61,440 nucleotides of DNA. It comes from Desulfobacteraceae bacterium (lineage in GTDB: Bacteria > Desulfobacterota > Desulfobacteria > Desulfobacterales > Desulfolunaceae). Location: positions 1 to 61,440 of the forward strand of contig JABXKT010000004.1 in the NCBI GenBank assembly GCA_013619155.1, in the 5' to 3' direction. Below the pieces are notes generated by a model. That model did no database searches and was not told the origin of the DNA. It was given only the letters and a program-made list of their open reading frames with translations. Below are positions 15,659 through 24,304 of the stretch, piece after piece. Positions within the stretch are counted from its first letter, which is position 1. The number at the start of each line of letters is the position of its first letter. The position numbers and the translations under genes were made by a program.

Positions 15659-16870
15659 TCACCCCTTCCACCTGCGCACCACCAGGGCGCTGTTTTGTCC
15701 CCCAAAACCGAAATTTTCCAGGAGGATCGTCGAGATTCCCGCGGCATCCCGGCCTCGGGTGACAAAATCATGATTTCCGTCCACAGGCTCTTTCAAATTG
15801 GGGTTGGAGGGCAAGACCCCCCGTTTCAAGGCGGCTAACATCACGGCCAGCTCCACGGCCCCACAGGCCGATGCGAGGTGCCCCAGCCACGCCTTCGGGG
15901 CCACCACAGCGGGACGGTGATGCCCAAAGAGACGCCCAAAGAGCGCAGACTCCATGGCGTCATTAAGCTGGGTGGCCGTTCCATGGGCCGAGACAGCGTC
16001 CACATCCGAAGGGAGCAGGAAGGCCTCATCCAGGGCCAGCCTCACCGCCTTCTCCGCCCAAACCCCCGAGGGATCCGGGGCCGTCATATTGTAACCATCA
16101 AGAGAGGAGCCAAACCCCACCACCTCGGCATAGATGTCGGCCCCCCGCTCCAGAGCATGATCCAGGGCCTCAAGGAGAAAAAAAGCGCCCCCCTCTCCAG
16201 GTAAAAATCCGCGTCTCCGGGCATCGAAGGGGGCAAAAAAAGAGGAGGGATCCCCCTCACTTCGATGCAGGGCCCGGGCCATATCATAGGCCAGCAGCCC
16301 GCCTCCATTAATACGGGAGTCCCCGCCTCCGGCCAGGGCGGTATCGAGATACCCATCCTTCACCTTGCGAAACGCCTCACCAAGGGCGGTCAAAGAGGCG
16401 GCGCAGGCGCTGCCACAGGTGTGATTTTCACCATGAATACCGGTGAGCCGAGAGATCGCCGATGCCGCCGTATTGGGGAGAAATTTTAACATCCAGAGGG
16501 CGGCAAGCCCCTCGGAAGAGATCTTACCCTCGCCGACTTCAGTAAACTCAGACCCCACATCGAAATTCGGCCCGCTGCCGCAAAAGAGACCGGTATCTTC
16601 CCGTTCTCGTTCAGAGAGCCCCGAGGCCTCCATGGCCATCACGGCCGATGCCACGGAGAATTGGGCCCCCCGATTGAGATACCGTCCCGCCTTAAACCGC
16701 CCGGTATAGGCCTTAAGATCAAACTCTTTCACCGGCGCCGCCCAGAGTCCCTCATCCCCCGTAAAGGTGAACCGAGGGGCCCCATCTTCCAATCTGTCTG
16801 CGATCTCTTCCGGAGTCGTCCCCAGAGAGGAGACCACCCCCATGGAGGTCACCACCACACGCCTGCGCAT
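15659..16870 (-). CDS. FabF-like beta-ketoacyl-ACP synthase in the biotin cluster
   Basis: A ~403-residue thiolase-fold condensing enzyme. The active-site Cys156 lies in CGSACAAS, and the two catalytic His lie in SAHGTATQLND and LGHLASACGAVEL, giving the Cys-His-His triad of KAS I/II. The C-terminal NFGFGGQNSALV is typical. The start at 16870 (MRRRVVVTSMG) follows GAGGGGGCTT; the longer frame from 16906 starts in repeat-like DNA and is rejected. It is close to the canonical FabF size. In this context it likely extends an acyl-ACP chain towards the pimeloyl precursor rather than serving housekeeping lipid synthesis. Confidence 0.85.
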   Translation of the reverse strand: MRRRVVVTSMGVVSSLGTTPEEIADRLEDGAPRFTFTGDEGLWAAPVKEFDLKAYTGRFKAGRYLNRGAQFSVASAVMAMEASGLSEREREDTGLFCGSGPNFDVGSEFTEVGEGKISSEGLAALWMLKFLPNTAASAISRLTGIHGENHTCGSACAASLTALGEAFRKVKDGYLDTALAGGGDSRINGGGLLAYDMARALHRSEGDPSSFFAPFDARRRGFLPGEGGAFFLLEALDHALERGADIYAEVVGFGSSLDGYNMTAPDPSGVWAEKAVRLALDEAFLLPSDVDAVSAHGTATQLNDAMESALFGRLFGHHRPAVVAPKAWLGHLASACGAVELAVMLAALKRGVLPSNPNLKEPVDGNHDFVTRGRDAAGISTILLENFGFGGQNSALVVRRWKG

Positions 16871-16904
16871 AAGCCCCCTCACCCATTTAAAAGTGTATCG
16901 TAAC

Positions 16905-17230
16905 AATTCAGCCAGGCCTTATAGGGTTAAAGTAACCCGAAAAAGGGCCTCCGGCGGCGAGGTGAGCCACCTCGAGAGCAAGTGACCGCTGCGCTTTGCC
17001 CCTCATCCCTCGGGACAAATCACAGCGGTATTCTTGTAAAATTCAGATATTTATTTTCCTAATTACCATCCTTTTACAGCCACACGTACGGTAAACGAGT
17101 TCATATGAAAACAAAATATAAGCCTCCGGCGGCCAGGGACGGGCCTTTGGCCCGTCATGGCCACTATAAAAACCTGTTTGGCAACCTTTTGCAAAAGGTT
17201 GGCCCCCGGCAGGGCCATCGGAGGCTTTTT
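16905..17230 (+). repeat. Modular interspersed repeat cluster, copy 4
   Basis: Lead segment (CCTTATAGGGTTAAAGT), module E (16946-17040; hairpin CGAGGTG/CACCTCG), module D (17058-17120), truncated A, short B hairpin GACGGGCC/GGCCCGTC (17138-17156), and module C with the CAACCTTTTG/AAAAGGTTGG hairpin. Together they occupy the whole gap between the ketosynthase and ACP genes. Confidence 0.85.
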
Positions 17231-17250
17231 TAGAAAAAAGAATAAGGCGC

Positions 17251-17613
17251 CTACGCCGTTTCAGCGCGCCAGATGACGTAGTCAACCAGATCCTTCACCT
17301 TAAGGACGGGCCCCTTGGCCTCATCCAGGAGAATCTCAGCCACACGTTCCGGGGTAAGGTAGGGGTATTTTTCCAGGAGAGTCCCCTTCGCATCATTACC
17401 CGACCCACCGAGATGAAGCCGTAGATCTTTTAAAAAGGCCTCATCATCCGCCACATCGATATGAAAGTCGGCACTCAAGCTCACGGCCAGCTCCAGAAGG
17501 TCGATGGACTCCACATCCAGATCCCGGATGACGTACGTCTCGCTTTTGATATCTTCCGGGTCCACATCCAGAATATCGGCCAGTATGCCTTGGATCTTCT
17601 CAAAAACCGTCAT
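17251..17613 (-). CDS. Acyl carrier protein of the biotin cluster
   Basis: A 120-residue acyl carrier protein. The phosphopantetheine-attachment Ser36 lies in DLDVESIDLLEL, a DSL-like motif with Glu for Asp. The N-terminal helix FEKIQGILADILDVDPEDI is typical of ACPs. It is longer than housekeeping AcpP (~78 aa), with a ~40-residue C-terminal extension. The start at 17613 is set by TTTTAAGGAGTGATACG; the longer frame from 17817 translates interspersed repeat. It lies between the reductase and ketosynthase genes, so it probably carries the growing pimeloyl-precursor chain. Confidence 0.85.
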   Translation of the reverse strand: MTVFEKIQGILADILDVDPEDIKSETYVIRDLDVESIDLLELAVSLSADFHIDVADDEAFLKDLRLHLGGSGNDAKGTLLEKYPYLTPERVAEILLDEAKGPVLKVKDLVDYVIWRAETA

Positions 17614-17675
17614 CGTATCACTCCTTAAAAACATCATAATCACTATTTTCAGCACATAAAACAACTTGATCGCCA

Positions 17676-17940
17676 TCCTTTTGCAGCCACGTTTGCGGTA
17701 AGCAAGCCCTTTTATCCAAAGCAGCGCCTCATTAGGGAATGCCTTACCGCGGCTCTTTTTTGAAAAAAAGCGCCGCAAAAACTTTTCGATGACAAAAAAC
17801 ACGTGCCTGTAAGACATTTTTTGTAAAGACTGTGACGGGCCAAAGGCCCGTCACAGTCACTAACCTGGGGTCCAGGGAATTTATTCCCTGGCCGCCGGAG
17901 GCCTTTTCATGCCCACTTTAACCATAGAAGGCTTTTTTTT
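17676..17940. repeat. Modular interspersed repeat cluster, copy 5
   Basis: Module D (17676-17735), module T (17750-17825), then an inverted unit: B hairpin GACTGTGACGGGCC/GGCCCGTCACAGTC at 17828-17858, A hairpin CCAGGGAAT/ATTCCCTGG near 17866-17885, and the inverted lead segment near 17910-17940. It fills the gap between the reductase and ACP genes. Confidence 0.85.
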
Positions 17941-17982
17941 GTGGCAAACTGAAATAGTTATCAAAAAAGGCGCATAAATGCA

Positions 17983-18726
17983 TCATTTACAGGCCGTCAT
18001 GCCGCCGTCCATGGTGAGGGTCGTGGCGTTGATGGACTGGGCGGCGTCTGAAAGCAAGAAGAGGAGGGTCTCGGCCACCTCTTCCGGGGTGACCCCTCGC
18101 CCCAGGGGCACTCTTTTTTTGATCCAGGCGCTGTTTTCGGCCATAAAATCCCGGGCGCGTCCTGCGGTCACGTAACCGGGCCTCAGGATGGCTGTGGTGA
18201 TCCCCTTTCTCCCCATCTCGATGCCGATTCCCTGATAGAGGGCCTCACACGCCTTTTTAGAGGCGGCATAAAAGCCCTGCCCACCATTTTGAAGGGCGGC
18301 GGCGGTGGAGGAGACGTAGAGCATCCGACCGAAACGCCGGGCCATCATGCGACGGGCCGCCCACTTGATGAGGGCAGCTCTGCAGGTGACATTCTCATGA
18401 AAATAGCGCCCCACCGCATCTGAATCGACGGTGGCCACGAGGCTCTCTAAGTGCCCCTGGGAAAAATCCACCAGATAGTCGGGACCCCCGTCCGAAAAAT
18501 ACGCCTCTAAATCAGAAAACCCCGTTGACGACAGGGCCTCGGCCATATCGAAGAAACAGGGCGGCGCAGTGTCACTAGTGGACCCCGCATCGATACGGGC
18601 CTTTCCCGCCTCGGAGCGCATGGTAAGAACGGGCAAGAGACCGGCGGCCCGAAGCACAGGTGCCAAGACCCGGGCCATCTCACAACTCCCCCCCACAATC
18701 AGGACACGTTCTCCCTTAAAATGCAT
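17983..18726 (-). CDS. Short-chain dehydrogenase/reductase, FabG-like 3-oxoacyl-ACP reductase
   Basis: A 247-residue SDR. The N-terminal Rossmann loop is VLIVGGSCEMAR, the catalytic Ser lies in VSSTAAALQNG, and the Tyr-x3-Lys lies in GFYAASKKA. The C-terminal INATTLTMDGGMT is the usual SDR ending. The cofactor is probably NAD(P)H. The start codon overlaps the stop of the upstream dehydratase by 1 bp (TGATG), showing coupling. Its role as ketoreductase in a dedicated pimeloyl-forming chain is inferred from the neighbours. Confidence 0.85.
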   Translation of the reverse strand: MHFKGERVLIVGGSCEMARVLAPVLRAAGLLPVLTMRSEAGKARIDAGSTSDTAPPCFFDMAEALSSTGFSDLEAYFSDGGPDYLVDFSQGHLESLVATVDSDAVGRYFHENVTCRAALIKWAARRMMARRFGRMLYVSSTAAALQNGGQGFYAASKKACEALYQGIGIEMGRKGITTAILRPGYVTAGRARDFMAENSAWIKKRVPLGRGVTPEEVAETLLFLLSDAAQSINATTLTMDGGMTACK

Positions 18727-19013
18727 CAGAGAACCACCTCACCGGTCACCGCCGGCATCTCCCCGTGAAAAAGGGTGCACCGGGCCCGGCCCCCATCTAA
18801 GAGCACCCGCCACGCATAAGATCCCGGAGAGAGGAAGGTTCGAAACCTAAAATTTCTCACCTCGGACGGCGCGTAGCCCCTTTTGCGAAGCATGGTCACA
18901 AATGCGGCTACCGTAAGGCTGCCCGGCACCACCGGGTTTCCGGGAAAGTGCCCCTCATAAAGGGGATCGCTGCCGTCGAAGAGAAAGGTGCCCGACAGAG
19001 TCTGGGCCGTCAT
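18726..19013 (-). CDS. FabZ-like 3-hydroxyacyl-ACP dehydratase
   Basis: A 95-residue hotdog protein, shorter than FabZ (~150). The FabZ-type signature YEGHFPGNPVVPGSLT (His22) is clear, followed by FVTMLRKRGY and a C-terminal strand pair. FabZ uses this His together with a Glu on the central helix, and that helix is abbreviated here, so activity may depend on a partner such as the second hotdog protein in the same cluster. It overlaps bioB by 1 bp (TAATG) and the reductase by 1 bp. Confidence 0.75.
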   Translation of the reverse strand: MTAQTLSGTFLFDGSDPLYEGHFPGNPVVPGSLTVAAFVTMLRKRGYAPSEVRNFRFRTFLSPGSYAWRVLLDGGRARCTLFHGEMPAVTGEVVL

Positions 19014-19993
19014 TACACCTCTCCCACGGTAAGCCCTGCCTCGGCGACCATCTTCAGGTCATCGTCTAAGGACCGCCCCTGGGTGGTGAGGTAGTTCCCC
19101 ACCATGAGGCCGTCGGCACCGGCGGCAAAGAGCCGGGGCTGAAAATTTTTCAGGGTAATCTCCCGCCCGCCACAGAGGGTGATGCGTTTTTCAGGGGCGA
19201 TGATGCGGAAAAGAGCCACACATTTTAAGGCATCGAGGGGAGAGAGCAGAGGACGATCTGCCATGCGGGTTCCGGCCACCGGGGTCAGAAAATTCAAAGG
19301 GATGGTATCGCCAGGAAGATCTTTAAGGGTAAGGGCCAGCTCGACGCGCTGCGCCCAGTCCTCCCCCATCCCCAGAATACCGCCCGAACAGACGCCAAAG
19401 CCAAGCTCTGCAGCTATCTGCACCGTTTCGATATCCTCATCATAGGTATGAGTGGTGCAGATGGCATCAAAGTGGCTACGTGCCGTCTCCAGATTGTGAT
19501 GATACCGGCCCATACCGCTGGAGAGAAGGCGCTGCCCCCTTTTCGGATCCAGCATGCCAAGGGAACCGCAAATGGTAAGGTCCGTCTCTTTACGAAGACG
19601 CTCCACCACGCGGCACACCCGATCGATCTCTGCGTCATTCAAGCTATGGCCGCTGGTGACGATACCAAACCGGGTGGCCCCAGCTCGGGCCATGGTAAGG
19701 CCCCGATCAAAAAGAGTCGCCTCATCCATGAGGGGATAGATATCCACGCCGGTGTCATGGCTTGCCGACTGAGAACAAAACGCACAGTCCTGGGAGCACT
19801 TCCCCGACTTGGCGTTGACAATAGAACAGAGGAAGACCGTATCCCCCTGACGCTCTTGGCGCCGGATCTGGGCGGCTTCAAAGAGGAGAAAAAGAGCGTC
19901 GTTCCCCACCCCGGAAAGGGCCAGGGCTTCGGATTCACTCACCAAATACGAGGGATCGGAAATAAGATGCCGAATCAATTCATGGGTCTGCAT
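19013..19993 (-). CDS. bioB: Biotin synthase BioB
   Basis: A 326-residue radical-SAM enzyme that inserts sulfur into dethiobiotin. The [4Fe-4S] ligands are Cys66, Cys70 and Cys73 (CSQDCAFC), preceded by VNAKSGK. The YHHNLET, VCSGGILGMGE and LNFLTPVAGT segments are BioB signatures. It heads the leftward bioB-dehydratase-reductase set by 1-bp overlaps. The upstream gap is repeat-rich, and no BirA-type operator was recognised. Confidence 0.95.
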   Translation of the reverse strand: MQTHELIRHLISDPSYLVSESEALALSGVGNDALFLLFEAAQIRRQERQGDTVFLCSIVNAKSGKCSQDCAFCSQSASHDTGVDIYPLMDEATLFDRGLTMARAGATRFGIVTSGHSLNDAEIDRVCRVVERLRKETDLTICGSLGMLDPKRGQRLLSSGMGRYHHNLETARSHFDAICTTHTYDEDIETVQIAAELGFGVCSGGILGMGEDWAQRVELALTLKDLPGDTIPLNFLTPVAGTRMADRPLLSPLDALKCVALFRIIAPEKRITLCGGREITLKNFQPRLFAAGADGLMVGNYLTTQGRSLDDDLKMVAEAGLTVGEV

Positions 19994-20259
19994 GGCTGAT
20001 ACCTGTGCCTTTCAGGCGGCACTCTTTTTTTAAAGCACCGCAAAAAACGTTTCGGATGCCCATACGCTCTGTCCCGATGATACGAGACACATCGCATTGA
20101 CCATCTGCGAAGGGTATTATCATCAAGGGCCCCCGTTCCAAAACCCGGATCGGCCCCAAAAAAATGGCCCCTTATGCTCACAAGAGATCATCCGGGCCCA
20201 TCTCACCTAAAAGGCACTTTATACAGCCGCAGCGCACCTCCTGTCAACCTCGACACACC

Positions 20260-20700
20260 GCAGTGGTTGACAGGAAAAGCCGGCCTCCAGGGGCACACCT
20301 CGCCGCCGAAGACCGTGCAGTGAAAGCTTACCTCCGGTGGCCCTGCCGGGGGCCAACCTTTTGAAAAGGTTGCCAAACAGGTTTTATTGTCACGGTGACG
20401 GGCCTTTGGCCCGTCATGGTCACACACGTTGGGTCCAGGGTCTTCCCTGGCTGGGCGTGTAGATTTAATCGTAAAAATGCCTGTTTTAGCCATCTGCACT
20501 CTAAATATATTGCAGGCACTATTTACAAAATTTAGAGATACAGCGGATCGTCTCCGCCATAATATATTAGGAACCTGGCAAAAAACAAACATCCGAATTT
20601 CATAAGAATACCGCCGCGACTTGTCCCGAGGAACGAGGGGCAAAGCGCAGCGGTCACTTGCTTTCGAGGTGGCTCACCTCGCCGCCGGAGGCCCATCTCT
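20260..20700 (-). repeat. Modular interspersed repeat cluster, copy 6 (mostly inverted)
   Basis: Inverted C (20330-20385, hairpin AACCTTTT/AAAAGGTT), imperfect B hairpin GACGGGCC/GGCCCGTC near 20398-20416, and A remnant GGGTCCAGGGTCTTCCCTGG. After AT-rich DNA follows inverted module E (20590-20700) with CGAGGTG/CACCTCG. It separates bioB from the pseudouridine synthase. Confidence 0.8.
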
Positions 20701-20708
20701 TAGTCACT

Positions 20709-21584
20709 TTAGATAAGAGAACGCGGTGAGACGAAATGGTGGGATTTTCCCGATATGGGATCGACGAAGGAGAGCTCCTTGGCCAGAAGCTTCAAGGGAT
20801 TTTCATAATCCGGCGGGGCCTCTTCCCAAAGGGTGGGATAGAGGCGATCGTTTAAGATAGGGGCACCGATGGAGCAGAGATGGAGGCGAATCTGATGCTT
20901 TTTTCCGGTGATGGGACGAATGCGATAGAGGGCACCCTGGCCGTGGGGTGCGATGCGTTCAATAAGAGACGTGGCATTGATAGGGCCGTCTACCGCCTTC
21001 ATACGAAACCAGGGATCCCCCGCCCCCAGGCGATTCTCCACCCGAAAGGGACCGGCCTCAGCGGAGGAGAATGCCGAGAGCGCCTCATAGACCTTACTCA
21101 CCTGACGATTCATAAAGAGCCCCTGGTAGAGCCCTCGGCTCCGCTTCTGCCGGGAGAAGAGAACCAGCCCCGCGGTTTCACGATCGATGCGGTTCACAGG
21201 GATGAGATCTGGAGCGTCAAACCGTATCTTTAAACGGGTTAAAAGGGTCTCATTCACAAATTTACCGGACGGGATCACCGGTAAAAAATGGGGCTTACAG
21301 GCCACGAGGATATGATCATCCTGATAGATCACCGCCTCCTTAAAAGGAATGGGTGCCTCCCAGGCCACCTCGCGAAAGTAGTGGATAACCATCATGGGAG
21401 AGACCCGGCTCTCCCGTGACAGCACGGCCCCTTCGGCATCGGTGACCAGCCCCTGCTCAAGGCGTTCCTCCCAGATATGAAGAGGAATCGAGGGGAAACG
21501 TCCCTCAAAAAAAAGGAGAACCGGTGTCCCGGGGGGCACCGCCTCCCCAACGGTCACCGTGGATGCAAAGGGACTTCGACTCAT
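20709..21584 (-). CDS. RluA-family RNA pseudouridine synthase
   Basis: A 291-residue pseudouridine synthase of the RluA group. The catalytic Asp lies in VNRIDRETAGL, which corresponds to the family HRLDRxTSG. PITGKKHQIRLHL and the following NDRLYP segment are the usual motif III. The exact rRNA or tRNA target cannot be told. It overlaps bioD by 4 bp (ATGA), so it is coupled to bioD although unrelated in function. Confidence 0.85.
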   Translation of the reverse strand: MSRSPFASTVTVGEAVPPGTPVLLFFEGRFPSIPLHIWEERLEQGLVTDAEGAVLSRESRVSPMMVIHYFREVAWEAPIPFKEAVIYQDDHILVACKPHFLPVIPSGKFVNETLLTRLKIRFDAPDLIPVNRIDRETAGLVLFSRQKRSRGLYQGLFMNRQVSKVYEALSAFSSAEAGPFRVENRLGAGDPWFRMKAVDGPINATSLIERIAPHGQGALYRIRPITGKKHQIRLHLCSIGAPILNDRLYPTLWEEAPPDYENPLKLLAKELSFVDPISGKSHHFVSPRSLI

Positions 21585-22291
21585 AGACTGGCCCCTTGTA
21601 AAACCCGCATGAGGGGACGTAAGCGCTCGGCCATGGCATCCGCCTCTTTTTCAATACAGCACATACGCCCGATGGATGCCACGGCGCGGATACCGGCCGC
21701 ACGCTCCACCGCCTCCATGTTTTCGGCAATCATGACGGGGTCTGTCACCCCATCTTTATCCATAAAGATCACAAAGGGCTGGGTGATCCCTCGGGCGGCC
21801 AGAGCCTCTAAGGTGAGAAGGGTGTGGTTGATGGTCCCCAGACCCGCCCGGGCCGCCACGATATGGATAAAGTTCTCCTCCTCGGCAAAGAGGTCAATCA
21901 CATGGAGCTGCTCGGTCACCGGCACCAAGGCGCCTCCCGCTCCCTCCACGACCAGAGGGCGCCCCAGGGCCCTCTTCTTCGCAATAAAAGCCTTAAAAAG
22001 AGCCGGATCGATCTTCTCACCGGCATCACGCGCCGCAAAATAAGGGGCTTTGGCCTCTTCAAAACAGTAGAGCACGGCATCGGCGGCCTCATCTTCGCCC
22101 CCGACGAGGGGCAAGATAAAGGACGGATCGCTATAGGGGTGGGAGGCGCGATGGCATCCCGTCTGGAAGGGTTTTAAATAAAGAGGATTCAAACCGTTGG
22201 CACGAAGGATTTTCATCACCAGAAGGGAGAGAACACTCTTTCCAATATCGGTGTCCGTTCCAGTGATACAGATATCTTTGACAAGGGCCAT
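21581..22291 (-). CDS. bioD: Dethiobiotin synthetase BioD
   Basis: A ~236-residue ATPase that closes the ureido ring of dethiobiotin. The P-loop is ITGTDTDIGKS; the last residue is Ser rather than the usual Thr. KPFQTGC and VVEGAGGALVPV are typical BioD segments. The start at 22291 (MALVKD) has a GGAGG site at 5 nt; the longer frame from 22309 has none. It heads a bioD-pseudouridine synthase pair just upstream of the bioB group. No bioA is present in the window. Confidence 0.92.
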   Translation of the reverse strand: MALVKDICITGTDTDIGKSVLSLLVMKILRANGLNPLYLKPFQTGCHRASHPYSDPSFILPLVGGEDEAADAVLYCFEEAKAPYFAARDAGEKIDPALFKAFIAKKRALGRPLVVEGAGGALVPVTEQLHVIDLFAEEENFIHIVAARAGLGTINHTLLTLEALAARGITQPFVIFMDKDGVTDPVMIAENMEAVERAAGIRAVASIGRMCCIEKEADAMAERLRPLMRVLQGASL

Positions 22292-22417
22292 GGGGGCCTC
22301 CAAAATCATGGGTTTTTTTCTTAAGTGGGCATGCCGTTAAGGGGAGGCAACACGGGTTGTCTCGGCGTGTATGGCAACCCAGGGACCTCCCAGTGGTACT
22401 ATGAACCACCCTTTATT

Positions 22418-23575
22418 TCAATTGGCGATCGTACCCCGCACCCTCGCCCTCCCCCGCACAATAAGGGCCCGGATCATATAAACCACCAGCCGGGGCACCA
22501 CGCGCATCAGAAGATGAAAGAGACTCGAGGAGGGAGGCGTGTAGAGGGGGTTCTCCCCAAGGGAGAGGGCCCCTGTGGGACATGCGGAGATACAGGCGGC
22601 ACAGCCGATACACCGAGCGGGATCGTAGTGGTGCGCACCATCCGCCATACCATGGGCCATCGTGTTACAGGGCTTTAGGCAACGGCCACAATGAATACAG
22701 GCCTTTGTATCGACCACAACCTTAAAACGTGGCTGGGCCATAAGGGCCATACCACCGTAATGATTGATAGTCTCCAAACCATGGCAACAGCAATCACAAC
22801 AGGTGCAGATGGCATTGGGACTCTCATGGGAGACGTTGGCTGTGAGGAGCACAAGGTGTCTCGCCCACCGCTCTAAGATAATGGCACGCATCTCCTCTCT
22901 GGAGACGTGGTATCCGGTACCCCGGGGGACCACCCCTTCGGCAAAGGCACCGAAGAGAAGGCAACCATCTTCGACTCGGGCCCTCTTGCAGTGACCACCG
23001 GCAAAGGCGACGGATTGACGACACTGGCAGACGTTTAAGACGGCAAAGGTCTCATGGGCCGCCAGGAGCTTCTCCACCAGATTGGCATCGGCCACCCTCT
23101 GCTGGATCTCCACGTGCTCTTGAATGGGGATATTGCGAATCGCCGGGGCCTTGACCCAACCGATAAAATCTTTCACATACCCACGGCCAAAGAGGGCGGT
23201 AATGCGTCTCCCAAACCCCTTATGCGTTGACGTCTCCTCTCCGCCCATCAAAAAATATTCAAAGACCCCGGGAATCAAGGGCATAAGGGAGTACCCCGAC
23301 GCCCCGCCATAGATCAGGCGCCTCTTGACGAGCCCCTGCAATAGAGGACGGGCCGCCTCGGGAGAGAGGCCCGCCATAGAGGCCACAAAGGGGAGTTTTC
23401 TGGGCAGATAAGAGGGCAGTCCCAAGGCCACCTGAGCCTCGGCAGGATTAAAGAGATGAGAGACCAGGGACTGTAAGGCATCGCCCATGGGCGGACCAAT
23501 CAACCACACCGAACTGAAACGCACGGCCAATCGCTTCTGATATCGATCCAAGGGGGGATGTTCAAGGTGATGCAT
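22418..23575 (-). CDS. 4Fe-4S ferredoxin-type protein with N-terminal winged-helix-like region and CCxCCC motif
   Basis: A 385-residue cytoplasmic protein. The N-terminal ~125 residues look helical and winged-helix-like (AGLSPEAARPLLQGLVKR). The middle has CQCRQS and HCKRA, with CTCCDCCC further on. The C-terminal part has two classical [4Fe-4S] motifs (CIHCGRCLKPC and CIGCAACISACPTGAL), followed by a hydrophobic tail. Similar proteins occur widely in Desulfobacterota, with no assigned function; the Fe-S set suggests electron transfer or redox sensing. It is 125 bp upstream of bioD on the same strand. Confidence 0.7.
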   Translation of the reverse strand: MHHLEHPPLDRYQKRLAVRFSSVWLIGPPMGDALQSLVSHLFNPAEAQVALGLPSYLPRKLPFVASMAGLSPEAARPLLQGLVKRRLIYGGASGYSLMPLIPGVFEYFLMGGEETSTHKGFGRRITALFGRGYVKDFIGWVKAPAIRNIPIQEHVEIQQRVADANLVEKLLAAHETFAVLNVCQCRQSVAFAGGHCKRARVEDGCLLFGAFAEGVVPRGTGYHVSREEMRAIILERWARHLVLLTANVSHESPNAICTCCDCCCHGLETINHYGGMALMAQPRFKVVVDTKACIHCGRCLKPCNTMAHGMADGAHHYDPARCIGCAACISACPTGALSLGENPLYTPPSSSLFHLLMRVVPRLVVYMIRALIVRGRARVRGTIAN

Positions 23576-23689
23576 GAATAAAGGTCCTTTTTGCCCCTAA
23601 GAGTGCACCTTAAAAGTGCCCCAGGGCCGTCTTTGGCCACCCGTCCTTCGGTGCCCTGGTCTATATCTATGGTAAACCTGCCTATAACT

Positions 23690-24236
23690 ATTCAGCGATG
23701 CCTTCTATGGCTAAATTGGGCAAAAAAAGCAAAGCCTCCGGCGGCCAGGAGATAAATCCCCTGGACCCCAGGTTTGTGACTGTGACGGACCGTTGGTCCG
23801 TCACAGTCACTATAAAAACTTGTTTGGTAACCCCGTCTTTATCAAATAAGGCAAAAGGTTGGCTCCCGGCAGGGCCGCCGGAGACATCTTTAACCTGGCT
23901 GCCTCCGGCGGCCAGGAAATACATTCTCTGGACCCCAGGATGCGAATGATCTCACCCCGCTCCTCAGCGGTGAGATCATTCGCAGAGATCGTTATAAATT
24001 TAACCAAGCCTGTTTATCAAACCATGCTTTATAAAAGCATGGCAAAGGCGGGGGCCCCGGCAGGGCCAAGCGAGGCGTAAGGGCTCAGACAAAAAACAGA
24101 TGCACAAATTTAAAAAAATGCCGCTGTGATTTGACCCGAGGAGCGGGTTAAAGCGCTGCGGTAACCCGCTTTCAAGGTGGCTCACCTTGCCGCCGGAGGC
24201 ATCGTTTTTTGTATCTTTTATTTTTGCGCAGACCCT
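23690..24236. repeat. Modular interspersed repeat cluster, copy 7
   Basis: Lead, A, a perfect B hairpin at 23776-23810 (GTGACTGTGACGGACC/GGTCCGTCACAGTCAC), and C. A second A with the different B-type hairpin at 23942-23983 (GCGAATGATCTCACC/GGTGAGATCATTCGC) and a C remnant follow. Inverted E (24115-24200) and GGCATCGTTTTTTGTATCTT (to 24236) complete it. It spans the Fe-S protein to thioesterase gap. Confidence 0.85.
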
Positions 24237-24304
24237 AAAGCTAAATAGTGACACCCGCCTTAAATATACAAAGGAAATATCACACCAGCCGGTGCCCCCC
24301 TTTT

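Noticed and set aside
17614..17817. Longer N terminus of the acyl carrier protein
   Set aside because: It translates modules D and T; a strong ribosome-binding site marks 17613 as the start.
19994..20708. BirA operator upstream of bioB
   Set aside because: No TTGTAAACC-N15-GGTTTACAA-like palindrome was found.
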